From Spinacia oleracea (taxonomy: Eukaryota > Streptophyta > Magnoliopsida > Caryophyllales > Amaranthaceae), in the NCBI RefSeq assembly GCF_020520425.1, contig NC_079487.1, positions 127,060,385-127,124,384 on the forward strand: a stretch of 64,000 bases of DNA, written 5' to 3'. Below the pieces are notes generated by a model that was not told the DNA's origin, ran no database searches, and saw only the letters and a list, made by a program, of their open reading frames with translations. Below are positions 10,638 through 25,558 of this stretch, piece by piece (position 1 is the first letter of the stretch; each line of letters begins with the position of its first letter). The position numbers were made by a program, and so were the translations under genes.

Positions 10638-13600
10638 ATGGAGGTGACGAACCTCAGCAAACAAGTACGGTTTCATCAATGGCGAACTAATTACTTTATC
10701 TCATATTCTCAATAAATCAATCTCAACTTCTCCTTACTCATAATGTTTGCTTGCTGTTCATTATTTTGTCAGTTGATTTCACTTGCAGTCCAAAGATGTC
10801 GATTATCAGGAGATCCCTGCAGAATTTCCGTCTTCCTCCGACAAATCACGGTTTCCGATTCCGTCTTCACTCAAATCTCAAGTATAATTTCTCTTTGTTT
10901 GTCTGTATATTACTTCGTATAATGTGATTATTATGCGCTCCAATTGTTTGATTGTATGCGACTAAAATTGTGAAATAAGGGAAAATGAATTTGGATGTAA
11001 ATGTATTTGTTATTTTAGTATTTGATTATTGATTCCCCCCAATGATTGATTAGTAGTTTGATGCTACTACTAATTTGAGGATGAATGTAAAGGATAGTTT
11101 CTAGTGAAATTCACTGTAATTCATTGATTGTTTTATGGGGTCTGAAAAAGTCTATTTGGATTGTTGACAGTTTCTGATACTGGAGTTGGAAGTTGCTTGA
11201 AAGAATTCCAGGAATTGAAAATTGGCTATAATGGCTTTGCCGAGTGGGGTTTGTACCATGATAAACCTTACTGTACTATTTTTTTTGAAGTTTGGGGCAC
11301 GAGCAAGTCGAGCATTATTGATGTTGATGTTGATGTTGATGTTGGATGATTGTTCGTGTCTACTTATGTTTGCTCGTTTGTTTGGGTTTGTGTTATAATG
11401 CAGATGGTATGCTTTCAGTCACAACAACGAGTAAGTTCTAATCATATCTTTGTCTCTCTAATGTGGCTAAACGTTATCTTTGATGTTGCAAGGTTGTTGT
11501 TCCGGTTGTGCTTGCTTAAGGTTTCTGGGTAGTGGTGAGTCTTGTGGAAATAGCTGGATCAACTTTCGTCGAACTGTTTTATTATGTGGCTCCGCAACAC
11601 AAACTTGGCATGATAGTGCATGACTTTCTTACGTTGTGTTAACTTCTCATTACAATGTACGAGTAATGACATAATGAGGGTGTGAAATTATATAGAGTGT
11701 ATGCTGGTGATCTTAAGTGGGGATAGTCTTTTTTGTTTCATTACTAAGATGTAGCCTAAGCTGCCTAACTACAGGATTACTACTCTATGCCAAATACTTC
11801 GTTATTTCTCAGCTAGTGCTACGTAGTCACTAAAGGCAGATTCTGCAGGCCTAGGTGATTCTGAGATTTTCCATTACAAGGTAAACCTAAAAGAGAACGC
11901 TCCTAACAAAAGGCTAATTAAGCTCCCTTCAAGCCCAAAGAAAAATGCTGTTTTCAGGTCTGGTTATCAGCTAAAAGGTCTAGTTTCCTAGTTATTCTGT
12001 ACATACTACCTACATGCATGGTTTGGTAAAGTCATTTTACTTTGATTCTTCTTTTCCTCAGTGGAACTGAAGTGTCTACGTCTTCTGCTGAAGACATGGA
12101 ATTATTATTGGCAGATATGTCTTCCTTTCTCAGAAAGGTACATGCTTTTTGTATATAGTCTTCAGATGCTTCACATGATTGTAATTATCTCCAAATGATT
12201 GACATCAAAAGTTAGATGGCTTAGCATGATCTCTAATATCATCAATGTCAAAACGGATCTGAGCTGGTACTATGTTACATTAATGCCATCGTTTATTGGT
12301 TGTTTTTCCTGGAGATTTTTGATATTCTTATGCAAAACAGGCTTCATCTTTCACTCTAAGTGAGTATGGAACATGTTTATTTGCTTGCCCTTTTTCTCCT
12401 TCACACAAGGACTTATTTTTTAAACTTGTTTCTACAGATGATTATTCTGAAGATGCATGTAAGTTCTGCTTCCTATATTAGTTTCTGTATTGCCACAGAA
12501 AGCTATGTTGTTGCATACTGACTTAGGGCATGCTTGGTTTGAGGTAATAGATTATGGGGTAATAAAAGTCAAACCACCTTAGTAAAAGGAAAATGAGGGT
12601 AAATTAAGGTGGTTCCAAGGAGGCAGGGGCGGACCTACATAGTCCTCGAGGGGACCAAAGGGACCCCCATTATTTTTGGAAGAAAACAACTGATAAACTA
12701 TATATTTATTGTTTATGTCTGCTAAAATCTACTAAAACTTAGCGTAGCTCAGTGGCTTTTGCAGTCTGCTGAAAACATTTGGTATGCAGGAATAGTGTCG
12801 TGTTCGAATCCGAACAATAGTGCTTTTTATTCTTTCTTTTTTTTCCTGTTTTACTTAGCAATCCTTCTTTTATCTTTCAGGGTTTCTTAGTTTCTTACTT
12901 TTTCTCATGAATTACATAATACCCCAATGCCCATAAGTGTTGAAAAAGATGTGAACTTAATTTTATTACTAGTCTCTTTTTTATTAGTTCAAAGACAATA
13001 ATTGTACCAAAGAAAATTTTCTTTAAAAGCATAAAGTTTGTCGTACACACTCGTAATTTTTTCCTTTTAAACGGAAATAGCCCCAAATTGTGGTTCTACT
13101 TTGGGCTAAGATGTTGAAATTCTATACTCACAAACCAAAATTCCTAAATACTCCATTCAAAAAATTTTGGACCCCCATTTCTAAATTTCTGCAAGGAGGG
13201 TGATGTGGTGGTTTTATGATGTGAAGTGGTGGTGTTGTGAGGAGAAGGGAGGAAGGGGGAATTTTATTACCCCCAAATGAGTGTTAATCATCCTAGTGGG
13301 ATGGTGGATAACAAACTAACAATTAACCCCATGACGAGGATAACTATTTCCCCCTTTTTCTTTTTTTCCTTACCAACACTCGCTTATTCTCTTTACCACC
13401 ACTTTATCCCCTTATCATCACCTTCAATCACCTTATTTTTTCTTAGTTTGACTTTTATGACCCCTTAATGCATTACGCTCAATCCAAGCATTCCCTTTAG
13501 GAGCAAAATTAACTGCTTATATCTGTGAATCCACAGAACATTGCAATTGAGCTGGTGGCTGAATCACGTGATGAACATGGATTACAACATGAAAAGGTCG

Positions 13601-15695
13601 TTCTGGCTACTGAGTTGACATTACCTTCCCCAAAATCATCAAACGTACTACAGCTAGCATCAGGACTTGAGGATTATGTTTGTAAACATAGAAACTTTAA
13701 TGAAAAGTGCCAGTCTTGCTTTTCAAGCAGGTAAACATTGCATGCTATTGTAGCTTTAATAGGATGAAGTATGAGCCAGGTTTTCCCTTCTTTTAGCAGA
13801 AGGGGAAAGAAATGGCAAAGTCGAAAACAAGTAATGAGAAAATGGTTATGTATTTTGCTCTGTTTATCTGTAATGAGGCATTTTGCTTTTCTCCTTCCCT
13901 CAGAGACAACCTGAAGGTAGGGAATGGGCAAGCATGCAGACAGAAGCACGGAAATGATGCATTGACCGTGGAAGTTGTAATTATCATCAGTGACAATGAG
14001 TTATTGGGTCCATCAAATTCAAGCCCGTCATGCTTGAAGGCTTTTGAGTCAAAAACAGAGGTCCGTTCTCTCTGGTGAATGATGTGCTCTTAATATGCTT
14101 ACTGTTCTGACAATAAGCTGATAAAATCGTTCGCGGTCCTGAGTGAAAACCTCAAAAGCTTTGAACTGATTATCACTTTCCTATATTTGCATTCAAAGTT
14201 TGCTGTTGTTTCCTGAAAGAACTGCTTATTGTTTAGTAGTACCAGATGTATGAGAAAATAATCTTTAATCCAATTTATATAGGCTCGGCTGCATGAAAAA
14301 TGTGCGTCTCTGAAACATTCTGATGCATATATTTTCATGCATTAAAGAAAGCAGATTCGGAATTGTATGAACAAGGAAATACAAATGTATTTATATTTTA
14401 TAGTAAGACAATTGAGAATTGTTTCAAAACTTCTAAAAATCAAATGGATCTTTATGATTCAGTCTGTAGGTAACCCATTATTGCCAAATAAAAAGCTTCT
14501 GAGATGAATACATGATAAGAGAGTCTACAGCAACACTTACCTAACATGCGTGGACTGTGACTATTTTAACTTTCAGGTTCTATATTACAGAGAATTCTCG
14601 CCCTGTTCAGTCCACCAGTCGGCTGTCAAAGCATTAGGAAGCATCAAGTGGAATAAGTATGGGTTGACTCCAAGAAGTATTTCCGATGAAGAGAATTCTC
14701 TTGTATTTGAATGGGAGAACTTGCCACCAAACACCCATATTGACATTGCCCTTCATTCTTACGACAAGCAATATCCAATTTTAGTTGCATTTTTGTAGTT
14801 ATAGTTGGCAATAGTATTCAGAAGCTACATGCATCTCGTTTGTGCTATATTCTGCTGTATACAGTTATTTCTTGACTTATTTTCAAGGTGACTGTACCAC
14901 CACTAAGGCAAGGAATTCAACTCGAGACGAAGCTTGTGAAGGAAGCCATCAGTCTTGCTCTGGATGATTTGAAAGAAAGGTACACTGGAGCTCTTCTTAG
15001 TGATCACGCTTTGAAGGTACCTCTCTGTTTAAATACTTCAGCCATGTTTTTACTTCCTTCTGATAAATAATATTATTAAAGGTAAACTTACATAGGCGGA
15101 ATGGCAGATAGGCCCCTATTTTAAAGGTTAGAAGGAGGGATTGATACGCCTTGAACCTGGGACAAAACCACAATATCTGAGGGAAACTCTAAAGACGTTA
15201 TTGTACGACTAAATATTTTGATAAAATACTGGCTTAAAAACAGTGAAATTTAGCATCAAACATTCCTATTTCCCTAGACCACAAGCAAAGCTAAAAAAAA
15301 TCGAGTAGCATATTGAACCACATGCCTCTACTTGTACACAAATCTAACATTTAGTCTTCTGTTTTGGTTATCACTCTTATCAGATCCATAATTATGCCCC
15401 TGATCTTGCAAGAAGCATCTCTGGTCTGATTCTGTCTTCAAATGATCCTAATTTTCGAGATGAATGTTTCAGTCTCCTTGGCATGCAAATAGGCAATGTT
15501 GAAGGAGAACTCTTAGAGAAGTGCATAAAAGGTAAGATTATCTCGGCAATAGACATGAATGACAGGAAGCCTCCAGGCTTGGGATGCAAAGCAGCTGTGC
15601 CATTTCTTTTCGGAGATGATCATTTCCAAGAACCAGAATACATGGATGAATATGATGAAGGTGAGGAAGACAGCTGCAATTTGATGGATTTCTAA
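10638..15695 (+). CDS. MTOPVIB: Meiotic DNA topoisomerase VI subunit B-like protein
   Basis: Partner of SPO11 in the complex that makes meiotic double-strand breaks. Exons by frame and splice sites: 10638-10664, 10773-10881, 11171-11248, 11404-11430, 11849-11957, 12062-12137, 12438-12458, 13537-13730, 13904-14060, 14577-14783, 14888-15016, 15384-15695. They total 1446 bases, 481 residues; Arabidopsis MTOPVIB is close to this length. ISISDTGVGSCLKEFQELK (about 45-63) matches the GHKL ATP-binding-like motif D-x-G-x-G of TopoVIB relatives. QRCRLSGDPCR near the N terminus, SGLEDYVCKHRNF in the middle and YAPDLARSISGLILSS near the C terminus agree with plant MTOPVIB as I know it. The C terminus is acidic (DEYDEGEED). 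Three exons are very short (27, 27 and 21 bases). Intron 7 (12459-13536) carries a nested transposon pair. Identification rests on family motifs, not a search. Confidence 0.9.
12526..13496. mobile_element. Tourist/Harbinger-like MITE in a MTOPVIB intron, interrupted by a hAT
   Basis: Left end GGGCATGCTTGGTTTGAG; the complement of the right end starts GGGAATGCTTGGATTGAG, and similarity continues through GGGGT, ATAAAAGTCAAA. TTA sits on both outer flanks (12523-12525 and 13497-13499), the TSD of Harbinger-type elements. Without the hAT inside it would be about 400 bp. Confidence 0.7.
12624..13191. mobile_element. Non-autonomous hAT element, 8-bp TSD
   Basis: Starts CAGGGGCGGACCTA and ends in CTG, flanked by perfect direct repeats CAAGGAGG (12616-12623 and 13192-13199), the 8-base TSD of hAT elements. 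No transposase. About 115-200 bp from the left end it has a tRNA-like pair: TAGCTCAGTGG (A-box-like) and GTTCGAATCC (B-box). Confidence 0.8.
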
Positions 15696-17257
15696 TAATG
15701 TATATCTATTTTATTACTACATTCAGATATATAATTTTCCCGGATTCTCGGTTAGTATATACATAGTGCAGCATACAAACTCCAATGGTATTGATTACCA
15801 TGCTTGAAGGAAAAGGCTCTCATCTTTATGTAGATTAGATGAACTGCAAGCATGTCTTCTCCTTTACTACTCATTATGCTAGTTCAATTAAAGGTGTTTT
15901 GCTTTTATGTTGTTTCCGCACAATATAGCTATGGTGTGATATACAACACATTTCATATATTTTTGTATTAAATATAGCAGTAATTTAGGGCTCATGCCTG
16001 TGAGATTTCGGAAAAGATATCAGAAAGGGAAACCAGATAATCTGATATATTTCAACTGTTTTGTTTATGTGGAGGGATTTTGTGTGAAATCATGTGTTAA
16101 ATAACGGGAATTCCGCTAGTTGAACCGTTATGCCTTTGTTTCTGGGATATGGTTCAAAGTTGAAAGCTTACTTGGAATAGTTTTCAGATGAATGACTTAA
16201 GCACTCTACGTTTTTGTCAAAGGAAGAGCTGTAGCCTAGTGTAGTATTCTGGATGGATGGCCGATGTGTGAGCCAGATTAAGCAAAATCAACTTCAGACA
16301 TAAACTGTGAAGTTGAAGGATCCAAAAAGGCTCCGAAAATGTGTTGGTTACCTCATTCACTTTGCTATTACCAGGATCAAACTAATTACTATGTTCATAT
16401 TATTTCTTAGTTTATACAAAGACCCCCGCTAAAATCAGCACTGCATGTTTGGTAATTTGATGTCTAACAAAAACTTGCAACGACAGCTGAAAACATCCCG
16501 GAAAACGGGATATATATACAAGGCTTGTAGTTGAATTTGATTGTTTGGATATTGTTACTTAGATAAAGAATCCTGTTATCCTTGGGTTTATTGATTTATT
16601 TTGCTACCAACCTTGACCCAGAGCACATGTGCGACTGCAACCAAGCGAGCCTACAGGCTACAACTGACAAAATCGTTAGTGGTGCATTGCGTTTTGTTTG
16701 ATCTAGTTGTCTAATAAGAAAATTATTTTATATTTTATACCAATTTCTTTCAGACAACGTAAAACTGCCGAACACAAGTAAAAGATCCATAAACTGGTCA
16801 ATGTAATGAAACAACTGAATAACTCCATTGGCTAACTGGTCTTGGATGTCCTGCAGCTAATACAGATTGCATTATCCAAGCTCACAAGGCCATATAAACT
16901 ACTGGTAAACGAATAATGTGAAAGTAACTTAAGGATAGTAATACAAAATCACTAAACTGAATCACCACTATCAGGAGCCTCACAAAGACGGCTAGTATTT
17001 AACTTTCAGTTACATCTATTGCAATTACACAAATGGGAACCCAAAGAATCTTGTGTTTACAAACAACGCTCAACCGCTATTTAGTAACATATATCCATAT
17101 GCAAAGCTCTAAGCCAAAAACTTATCGCTCCGGTCCACAAAATTACAACCACAAACTGAGTTTTCTACGGTAAAAATGGTTAACAAAAACAAACGCGACT
17201 TAGATAATCTTCACCCCTGCATCCAGGACCAACAGGCCATGACAAAATTCCAATTCC
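15696..17257. other. Convergent spacer between MTOPVIB and ARF1 3' ends
   Basis: Both neighbours end into this stretch, so it should hold their 3' UTRs and polyadenylation signals. I see no exon, RNA gene or transposon with clear ends. Confidence 0.5.
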
Positions 17258-19766
<2,509 letters not shown>

Positions 19767-20642
19767 TTAAATAAGTCACTAACTTCTACATTCAGTAAAA
19801 ATTCATGCATCAACATCCGGCACCAAAAATGCAATAATAATTCAGGCTCATTTATAATACGAGATGCACAATTAAGCAGAATATAACGAATTAACGTAAG
19901 AAGAAATGAAGCAAGCACTAGATCATCTAGAATTCTTAGCACATTGCCACATATTTGGTAAATTCACAACACCAAACTAAAATCGGCATTTGAATTTCAA
20001 AATCAAACGATACGCTTGGATCCATATGATTTAGGCAACTGAATTCTCAGATCGCCACAACAAATGATTCGCAGGCGCTAAAAATCAGATCAAAAAAGCT
20101 GATTAAACTATGAAAATCCGTAATTCAAACACAATCAAGCTTTGGAACTTCTAACATTTGCGCATTACATAAAGATCTTATAAATGACAACATTATTCAA
20201 CAACCACCAAATCGCATCATAATATCATGTTACTATCTAATTCGCAAACGACTGAACCAAATCGTCATTTTCAAAATTCAAATTCCATCTAAAAATAATT
20301 CTACAGATCTATACGATTTACACCAAAAAATCTTCAGATCATCGAAAAAAGTTTCTAAAACCAGCAGTAATAAGAATCAAACATCTAAATGACAATTATC
20401 AAATCTAAATCAACAATGAGAATGCATAATTCACTGAAAATACTGCTAATTAGATCAAATAATCACATGAAAGTAAAATCACTTAATAACCTAAAAGATT
20501 CTCTAATAATCAGCAATGAGGAATCACAAAATTCAATGCGTCGATCAAAAGCTACATAAAAATTCAAATTTAAACGCAAAAAAATGCAGACGAGATCGAA
20601 AAATGAAACAAAGATTTGCAGAGTGCAAGTTTCGAAACGCAC

Positions 20643-20760
20643 CTGTGAAGCGCGTAGAGACTAGAGAGAGAAAGAGGAGAGAGAGGTAGCGTAGAATATC
20701 AGTGAGGGGGAGAAGAAGAAGAGAGGGAGGTGGGATATAAGAGGGGGTGTTCTTTGACAG
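20643..20760 (-). promoter_or_regulatory. ARF1 5' UTR leader exon and core promoter region
   Basis: On the minus strand a CT-rich leader (complement of the GAGAG-rich stretch 20656-20735) ends at a donor CACAG|GTGCG (20643). Matching acceptors lie 20-40 bases upstream of the ARF1 ATG, so the 5' UTR holds an intron of about 0.85 kb, common in plant ARF genes. A weak TATA-like TTATATCC lies at about 20735. The transcription start is inferred. Confidence 0.55.
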
Positions 20761-21080
20761 AGGGGTACCGGAAAAAATTGCGTGGTTTAATTGTGATTAC
20801 GGAAATACCCCTTGAGATGTGATTGAAGAAAATGTGAAGGGAGGTGAATCTTGGGGTTGTTTAGCCATTAACATGGTGCCACGTTTGATTTGTAGAACGA
20901 CAAATGGAGGGTCAGCTGCATTGGTGCTCAATTGGTCAATGGAAGTTTGATTCGTATTGGAAACTGAATCCAAATGATGCTTCCATTATTTGACCTTTGA
21001 ATTTTACTCCTTTGTACAGATTAGGCCTGTTCTTTTTTTTTTTTTTTTTCTTAATTTTAGTTTCAGGATTTATTTGTCAA

Positions 21081-21140
21081 TTCAGTTCAGTTCAGTTCAG
21101 TTCAGTTCAGGAGCATTCAGTTCAGTTCAGTTCAGTTCAG
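21081..21140. repeat. (TTCAG)n tract, left copy
   Basis: Six TTCAG units, GAGCA, five TTCAG units, then a run into TTTAATTTAA and (TAA)n up to about 21173. The same order, TTCAG run, GAGCA, TTCAG run, recurs at the right end of the retroelement. Confidence 0.95.
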
Positions 21141-21199
21141 TTTAATTTAATTTAATAATAATAATAATAATAATCCTCTCAAAAACAGGCGATTAGGGC

Positions 21200-22015
21200 A
21201 CGATGTTTACGTGCGTTTAAGGCTCCCTCCTCGTCGATCATCCAGGGATCTCCGGCGTCGGCGTCGGTGTGCCGGGGTCAGGCGAGGGCGGTCAGGTGTC
21301 AGGCGACGGCGTTCAAGCGGTTTCCAGGCGGTTTCGTGGGGGTTTTCGCAGGTTGTTAGCAACGATTTTCGCAGCCTTTTCCGGTGGTTAAGCAGGCATT
21401 TCCGGTGGTTTTCAGGGGGCTTATGTGTCGGCGGTTTTCAGGCATTTCCGGTGGTTTAGCGCGGCTTCAGTTTCAGGTTCGTGGGTTCGTCAGTTCGGCA
21501 GTTCGGCAGTTTCAGTTTGGGTTTCATTTTGGGTTTTCAAACATTTCCGGTGGCTTTTCAGTTGTTCGGTGGTTTGGGTTTCAGTCTGGGTTTCAGTTCC
21601 GTTCGAGAGTTTCAAGTGCGTTTGTTCGTAAGTTCGTGGGTTGTTCCGTTTCAGTCTGGTTCGCAGGTTGGTGTTGCGTTTTGGTTTTGGTGTTGCAGTT
21701 TATGTTTTTGGTGTTGCAGTTTGTGTTTCGATCATTTCCCGGCAATTTGGAGATCACTTTGGGGTTCTGTTTCAGTCGTGGGTTTCAGTTTGGTGCTCAG
21801 CTTCATTTTGGGGTTCTCTTGGGCGTTTCGATCTTCTCTTGTGTGCAACAACCGTGATTGTTGTTCGTGAGTGTTTTGTTCACTTGGGTGTTTTGATCGT
21901 GAGTGTGCAACAACCGTGAGTGTGTTCTCTTGGGTGATTTGTCCTCTTGGGTTTGCTGTGTGGTGTTCGTTGGTGTTCGTTGGTTGAAGTTACTTTTTGG
22001 TTGAAGTGCTTTTTT
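21200..22015 (+). other. G/T-rich leader of the retroelement with short internal repeats
   Basis: Strongly depleted of A, with overlapping open frames in several phases that look non-coding (Phe/Val/Ser/Gly-rich in each). TTTCCGGTGG occurs four times (about 21377, 21398, 21444, 21543), and TTTCAG, GTTCG recur throughout. Likely 5' UTR/promoter of the element. Confidence 0.6.
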
Positions 22016-25000
22016 ATGGCGGCTTCCGTAGAGAAGTTTCATTGCCCTTTTGTGGGTCTTAGCGGGTGCCAGGATGGAGGTGGGCGTGGTTTGGTGAGGA
22101 GTTCTCTGATCACTCACTTACGTGATCGACATTGTTGCACTGGTGTGCGGGATGTAACCCGTCATTCCCTTACTACCAATTTGCAGGTTTTTACTACGGC
22201 TGAGGTGACCTTTCGTCGTATGGGAATTTGGTTATGTGGAGATTGTTTCAAGACGCATACTCATCGTATTAGGTGTCGTCATGGAAGTGGTTCTAGTACG
22301 GTTTTTGTGGACCCACCTGATTCTGGGGATGGTACTATTCGTTTTACTCTCTACGGTATTCAAAAACCGCAAGCTCCTGCTTCCGAGCTGTCTACTTCTG
22401 TTGCGCCTCGAGAACATCATTTTTCTTTTGATGTTGCTCTTCTAAACACTTTATGGTCCAAGCGGCTGCGTTCTGTGAAATCCATCCCTCCCAAATGTCG
22501 TTTGGGTTTTTCGCGAGTTCTGAAAGGGGCGCTTGATAAGGTGATTTGCAGGCCAGATGACATCGCTTGTTGGGTTCAGTTGCTCGTGTTACCTCTTTGT
22601 GCCCTCAAGACTTTTTCTCCACGAAGTAATCGTGAGTGTTCCTCCGGCGTTAGGCGGCGGCAACAGGAAGAGAGTATCACCTCTGCTATTCGTTCTTGGG
22701 GTGTGCCTGGTGGTTCTGAGCAACTTGTCATAGACACATTGGCTAGTGTGTCTCCCCCTCTATTGGATGTTGACGACGACCATGGTTTGGCGGAGCGTAA
22801 TATTAAGCAATGCAAGAGAAAGATTTCTGACGGTCACTACACTGCTGCCGTTAGGGTTCTTTCTTCCTCAGATTATGGGCTTTCCGCGTGGTACTTCGTG
22901 CGGTAGAGATGGCTTGCGTGCTCAACACCTTTTGGATTGCTTGGGTGGTGCTGCTGTAGCTGTTTCTGATGAGTTGGTGGATGCTATCACTCAGGTTGTT
23001 AATCTCTTTCTTGCTGGAAAGTGTCCCGCTGAGCTTGGAGGATACATTGCTAGTGCTCCTCTTACGCCACTTATTAAGCCTGGTGGGGGTATTCGGCCTA
23101 TTGCCGTGGGCACTATTTGGAGGCGCCTTGTTTCTAAGGTCGGGGCAGCTTTGATTGGTCCGCGTTTAGGAAACTACTTTGGAGGTCTTCAGTTTGGAGT
23201 TGGGGTTCCAGCTGGTGGTGAGGCCAGTCTCCATGCTGTCAATCGGTTGGTTGAGGCTCGTGGGGCTGATGTTGGCCTCTCTATGTTATTGGTGGATTTT
23301 CGGAATGCGTTCAATTTAGTTGATCGTTCGGCTTTGTTGCGTGAGGTACGGCTTCATTGTCCTGCTCTTTCGCGTTGGGTTGAATTCTGCTACTCTTCTC
23401 CAGCGCGGCTGTATTATGGGGAGCATACCTTGTGGTCTTGTCAGGGTGTACAGCAAGGGGATCCTCTCGGCCCTTTGCTTTTTTCTCTGGTTCTACATCC
23501 ATTGGTGTGTCGAATCAGAGACTCATTTGATCTATCTCTTCAGGCTTGGTACTTGGACGATGGCACTATCGTTGGTGACACTTTGGTGGTTGGACAGGTC
23601 TTGGAGTTGATTTTGGAGGAGGGTCCTCATTTAGGTCTCCATGTTAATGTTGAGAAGACGGAGGTTTTCTGGCCTTCGGAGGACCCCCGCAGTCGTCTAG
23701 AGGGTGTCTTTCCTACGGATATTGCTCGTCCTGCGCTTGGTGTTAAGTTGCTTGGTGGCCCAGTCAGTACGGATTCCTCTTTTTGTAAGGAGTTGGTTTC
23801 GCAGCGTGTGTCGAAGGCTGTTGTGTTGATGGATGCTGTAGCCAAGCTTAATGATCCCCAGTGTGAGTTGTTGCTTCTTCGTGCGTGTACTGGAGTTTCT
23901 AAACTCTACTTTGCTATGCGCACTTGTCCGCCTCATCTTTTCGAAGCGGCCCAATTATCCTTTGATGTGGCTTTGCGGGCTTCTTTAGAGCGCATCGTGA
24001 CTGCTTCGGGACCTGGTTTCGGTGACTGGCAATGGCGCCTTTCCACCTTGCCTTATTCTTATGGAGGATTGGGTGTTTATTCAGCTGGTGATGTTCGGCA
24101 TTATGCTTTTCTTGCATCCCGTTTGCAGTCTTCTGGTTTGCAGGATTCGCTTCTTCGGCTTTCAGGTGTTGATGGTCCGGGACCGGCCTTTGACGATGCT
24201 CTTGGTCTTTTCAATAGGACCGTGGAGACCGACCTTATGCGTAGCCCTAGTGAGATCGCTGCCCCCAGACTCATGAAGAAATTGGCAGACATATATTTCA
24301 CGAAGGTTACTGCTGATGCGGAATCCGCCTTCTCCTTATCTTCGCGTCTTGTTGCCCTATGGAAATCACAGCAGGGGGATCACTCCTCGGCTTGGTTGCG
24401 GGCAGTCCCCATCTCGGGGTTAGGCCAGACTATGAACGGTAAGACTTATCGTTCGGTTCTTTGCTATCGGTTGGGTATTCCGTTGTTCTCTTATTCGACG
24501 CCGTGTTCTGCTTGCTCTCGGGTTTTCGACGGGGACATTTATGGGGATCATGCCGTGTCTTGTGCTGGGATTGTGGGTATCAAACATCGGCATAATGTTG
24601 TTCGTGATACCCTTTTGGATATTTGCTATCGGTCGGGGATTTCTGCTCGCAAGGAGGTTGATGTTGGGCTGACTAGTGAGAGTGATGGAGCTCTTCGTCC
24701 TGCAGATATACTGCTTTACTCATGGGATGGTGGTCTGGATGTGTGTGTTGACTTGACTGGGTCTTCCCCTATGACGCAATCTGGGTTGTCAGGCTTCGTT
24801 CCGGGTCGGGTTGTGGCGGTTGCAGCGCAGCGGAAGCAGAATAAGTATGGGGCACGTTGTAGGGCTTTGGGTTACGGTTTCTTCCCTTTTTCCTTCTCTT
24901 CTTTTGGGGAATTAGAGAAAGGGGCTGTTTCTTTGCTGAAGCGGGTCCAGGCGTACTCCAGGGCTCAAGACATTGGGGCACGGGCAGCTGCCCACATTTT

Positions 25001-25076
25001 CAGCAGGATCGGGTTCGCCATAGCTAGAGGAGTGGGGGCCCAGATTGTATCTCGGCTCCCCTCCAACTTCTTGTAG
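22016..25076 (+). pseudogene. Retroelement polyprotein: zinc finger, reverse transcriptase, CCHC, restriction-like nuclease (one frame break)
   Basis: The 5' part, 22016-22867, begins MAASVEKFHCPF and has a C2H2-like finger (Cys-x7-Cys, then H-x4-H in THLRDRH), then CGDC with later His/Cys. Frame changes between 22868 and 22880. The 3' part runs from about 22881 (FPRGTSCGRDGLRAQH) to TAG at 25076. Counting from the 22746 Met: IRPIAVGTIWRRL about 116-128; RT motif A VDFRNAFN 183-190; motif B GVQQGDPLGPLLF 234-246; catalytic YLDD 269-272; a thumb-like region follows. Then a CCHC knuckle (C587, C590, H602, C606) and RHNVVRD, RKEVDV, RPADILLY (651-658), DVCVDLT (665-671), consistent with a PD-(D/E)xK fold. 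The missing RT-proximal linker suggests a deletion rather than a single-base slip. Similar proteins are common in plant annotations as unnamed RT-domain proteins (recalled, not searched). Confidence 0.75.
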
Positions 25077-25109
25077 TTCATTTGATCTTTGTAGCTTGTT
25101 AAGCTTGTA

Positions 25110-25558
25110 ACGTTTTATAATAATTATTATTATTATAATAATAATAATTATTATTATTACTATATTATTATTAATATTACTTATATAATTATTTATATTT
25201 ATATTATTATATTATTATATTACTTATTATTTATATTTATATTTATATTTATATTATTATATTACTTATTATTATTATTATTATTATTATTATATTTATA
25301 ACTAATTATTTATTAATATTATTTATTAATTAGTTACGGATTATTAGTTATTAATTATTTAGTTATTAGTTATTAAATATGAAATATTATTATTATTAAT
25401 ATTTATCATTTATTGTAATTATTGAGTAATCAATTACAGATTATTATTATTATAATTTATTATATAGTTATTTAGTTATTAATTAATAATTATTATTTAG
25501 TTATTATTTAACATTTTTTATTATTAATTATTAATTATTTATTTCGGTAATATATTCT
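25110..25558. repeat. TTA/TAT-rich low-complexity tail
   Basis: Almost pure A/T with long (TTA)n and (TTTATA)n runs, starting about 35 bases after the RT stop. Fits an expanded microsatellite 3' tail of a target-primed retroelement. Confidence 0.85.

Noticed and set aside
10770-10881. Alternative MTOPVIB reading beginning ATGTCGATTATC inside exon 2
   Set aside because: That frame does not join the SDTGVGS exon; the frame giving QRCRLSGDPCR joins both neighbours in phase.
12738-12825. Genuine tRNA gene (also considered at 39556-39627)
   Set aside because: A- and B-box-like words are present, but I could not fold acceptor and anticodon stems, and both lie inside hAT elements.
21211-21919. Five overlapping open frames upstream of the retroelement coding region
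   Set aside because: All come from A-poor, stop-poor G/T-rich leader sequence; the frames overlap in different phases and show no domain.
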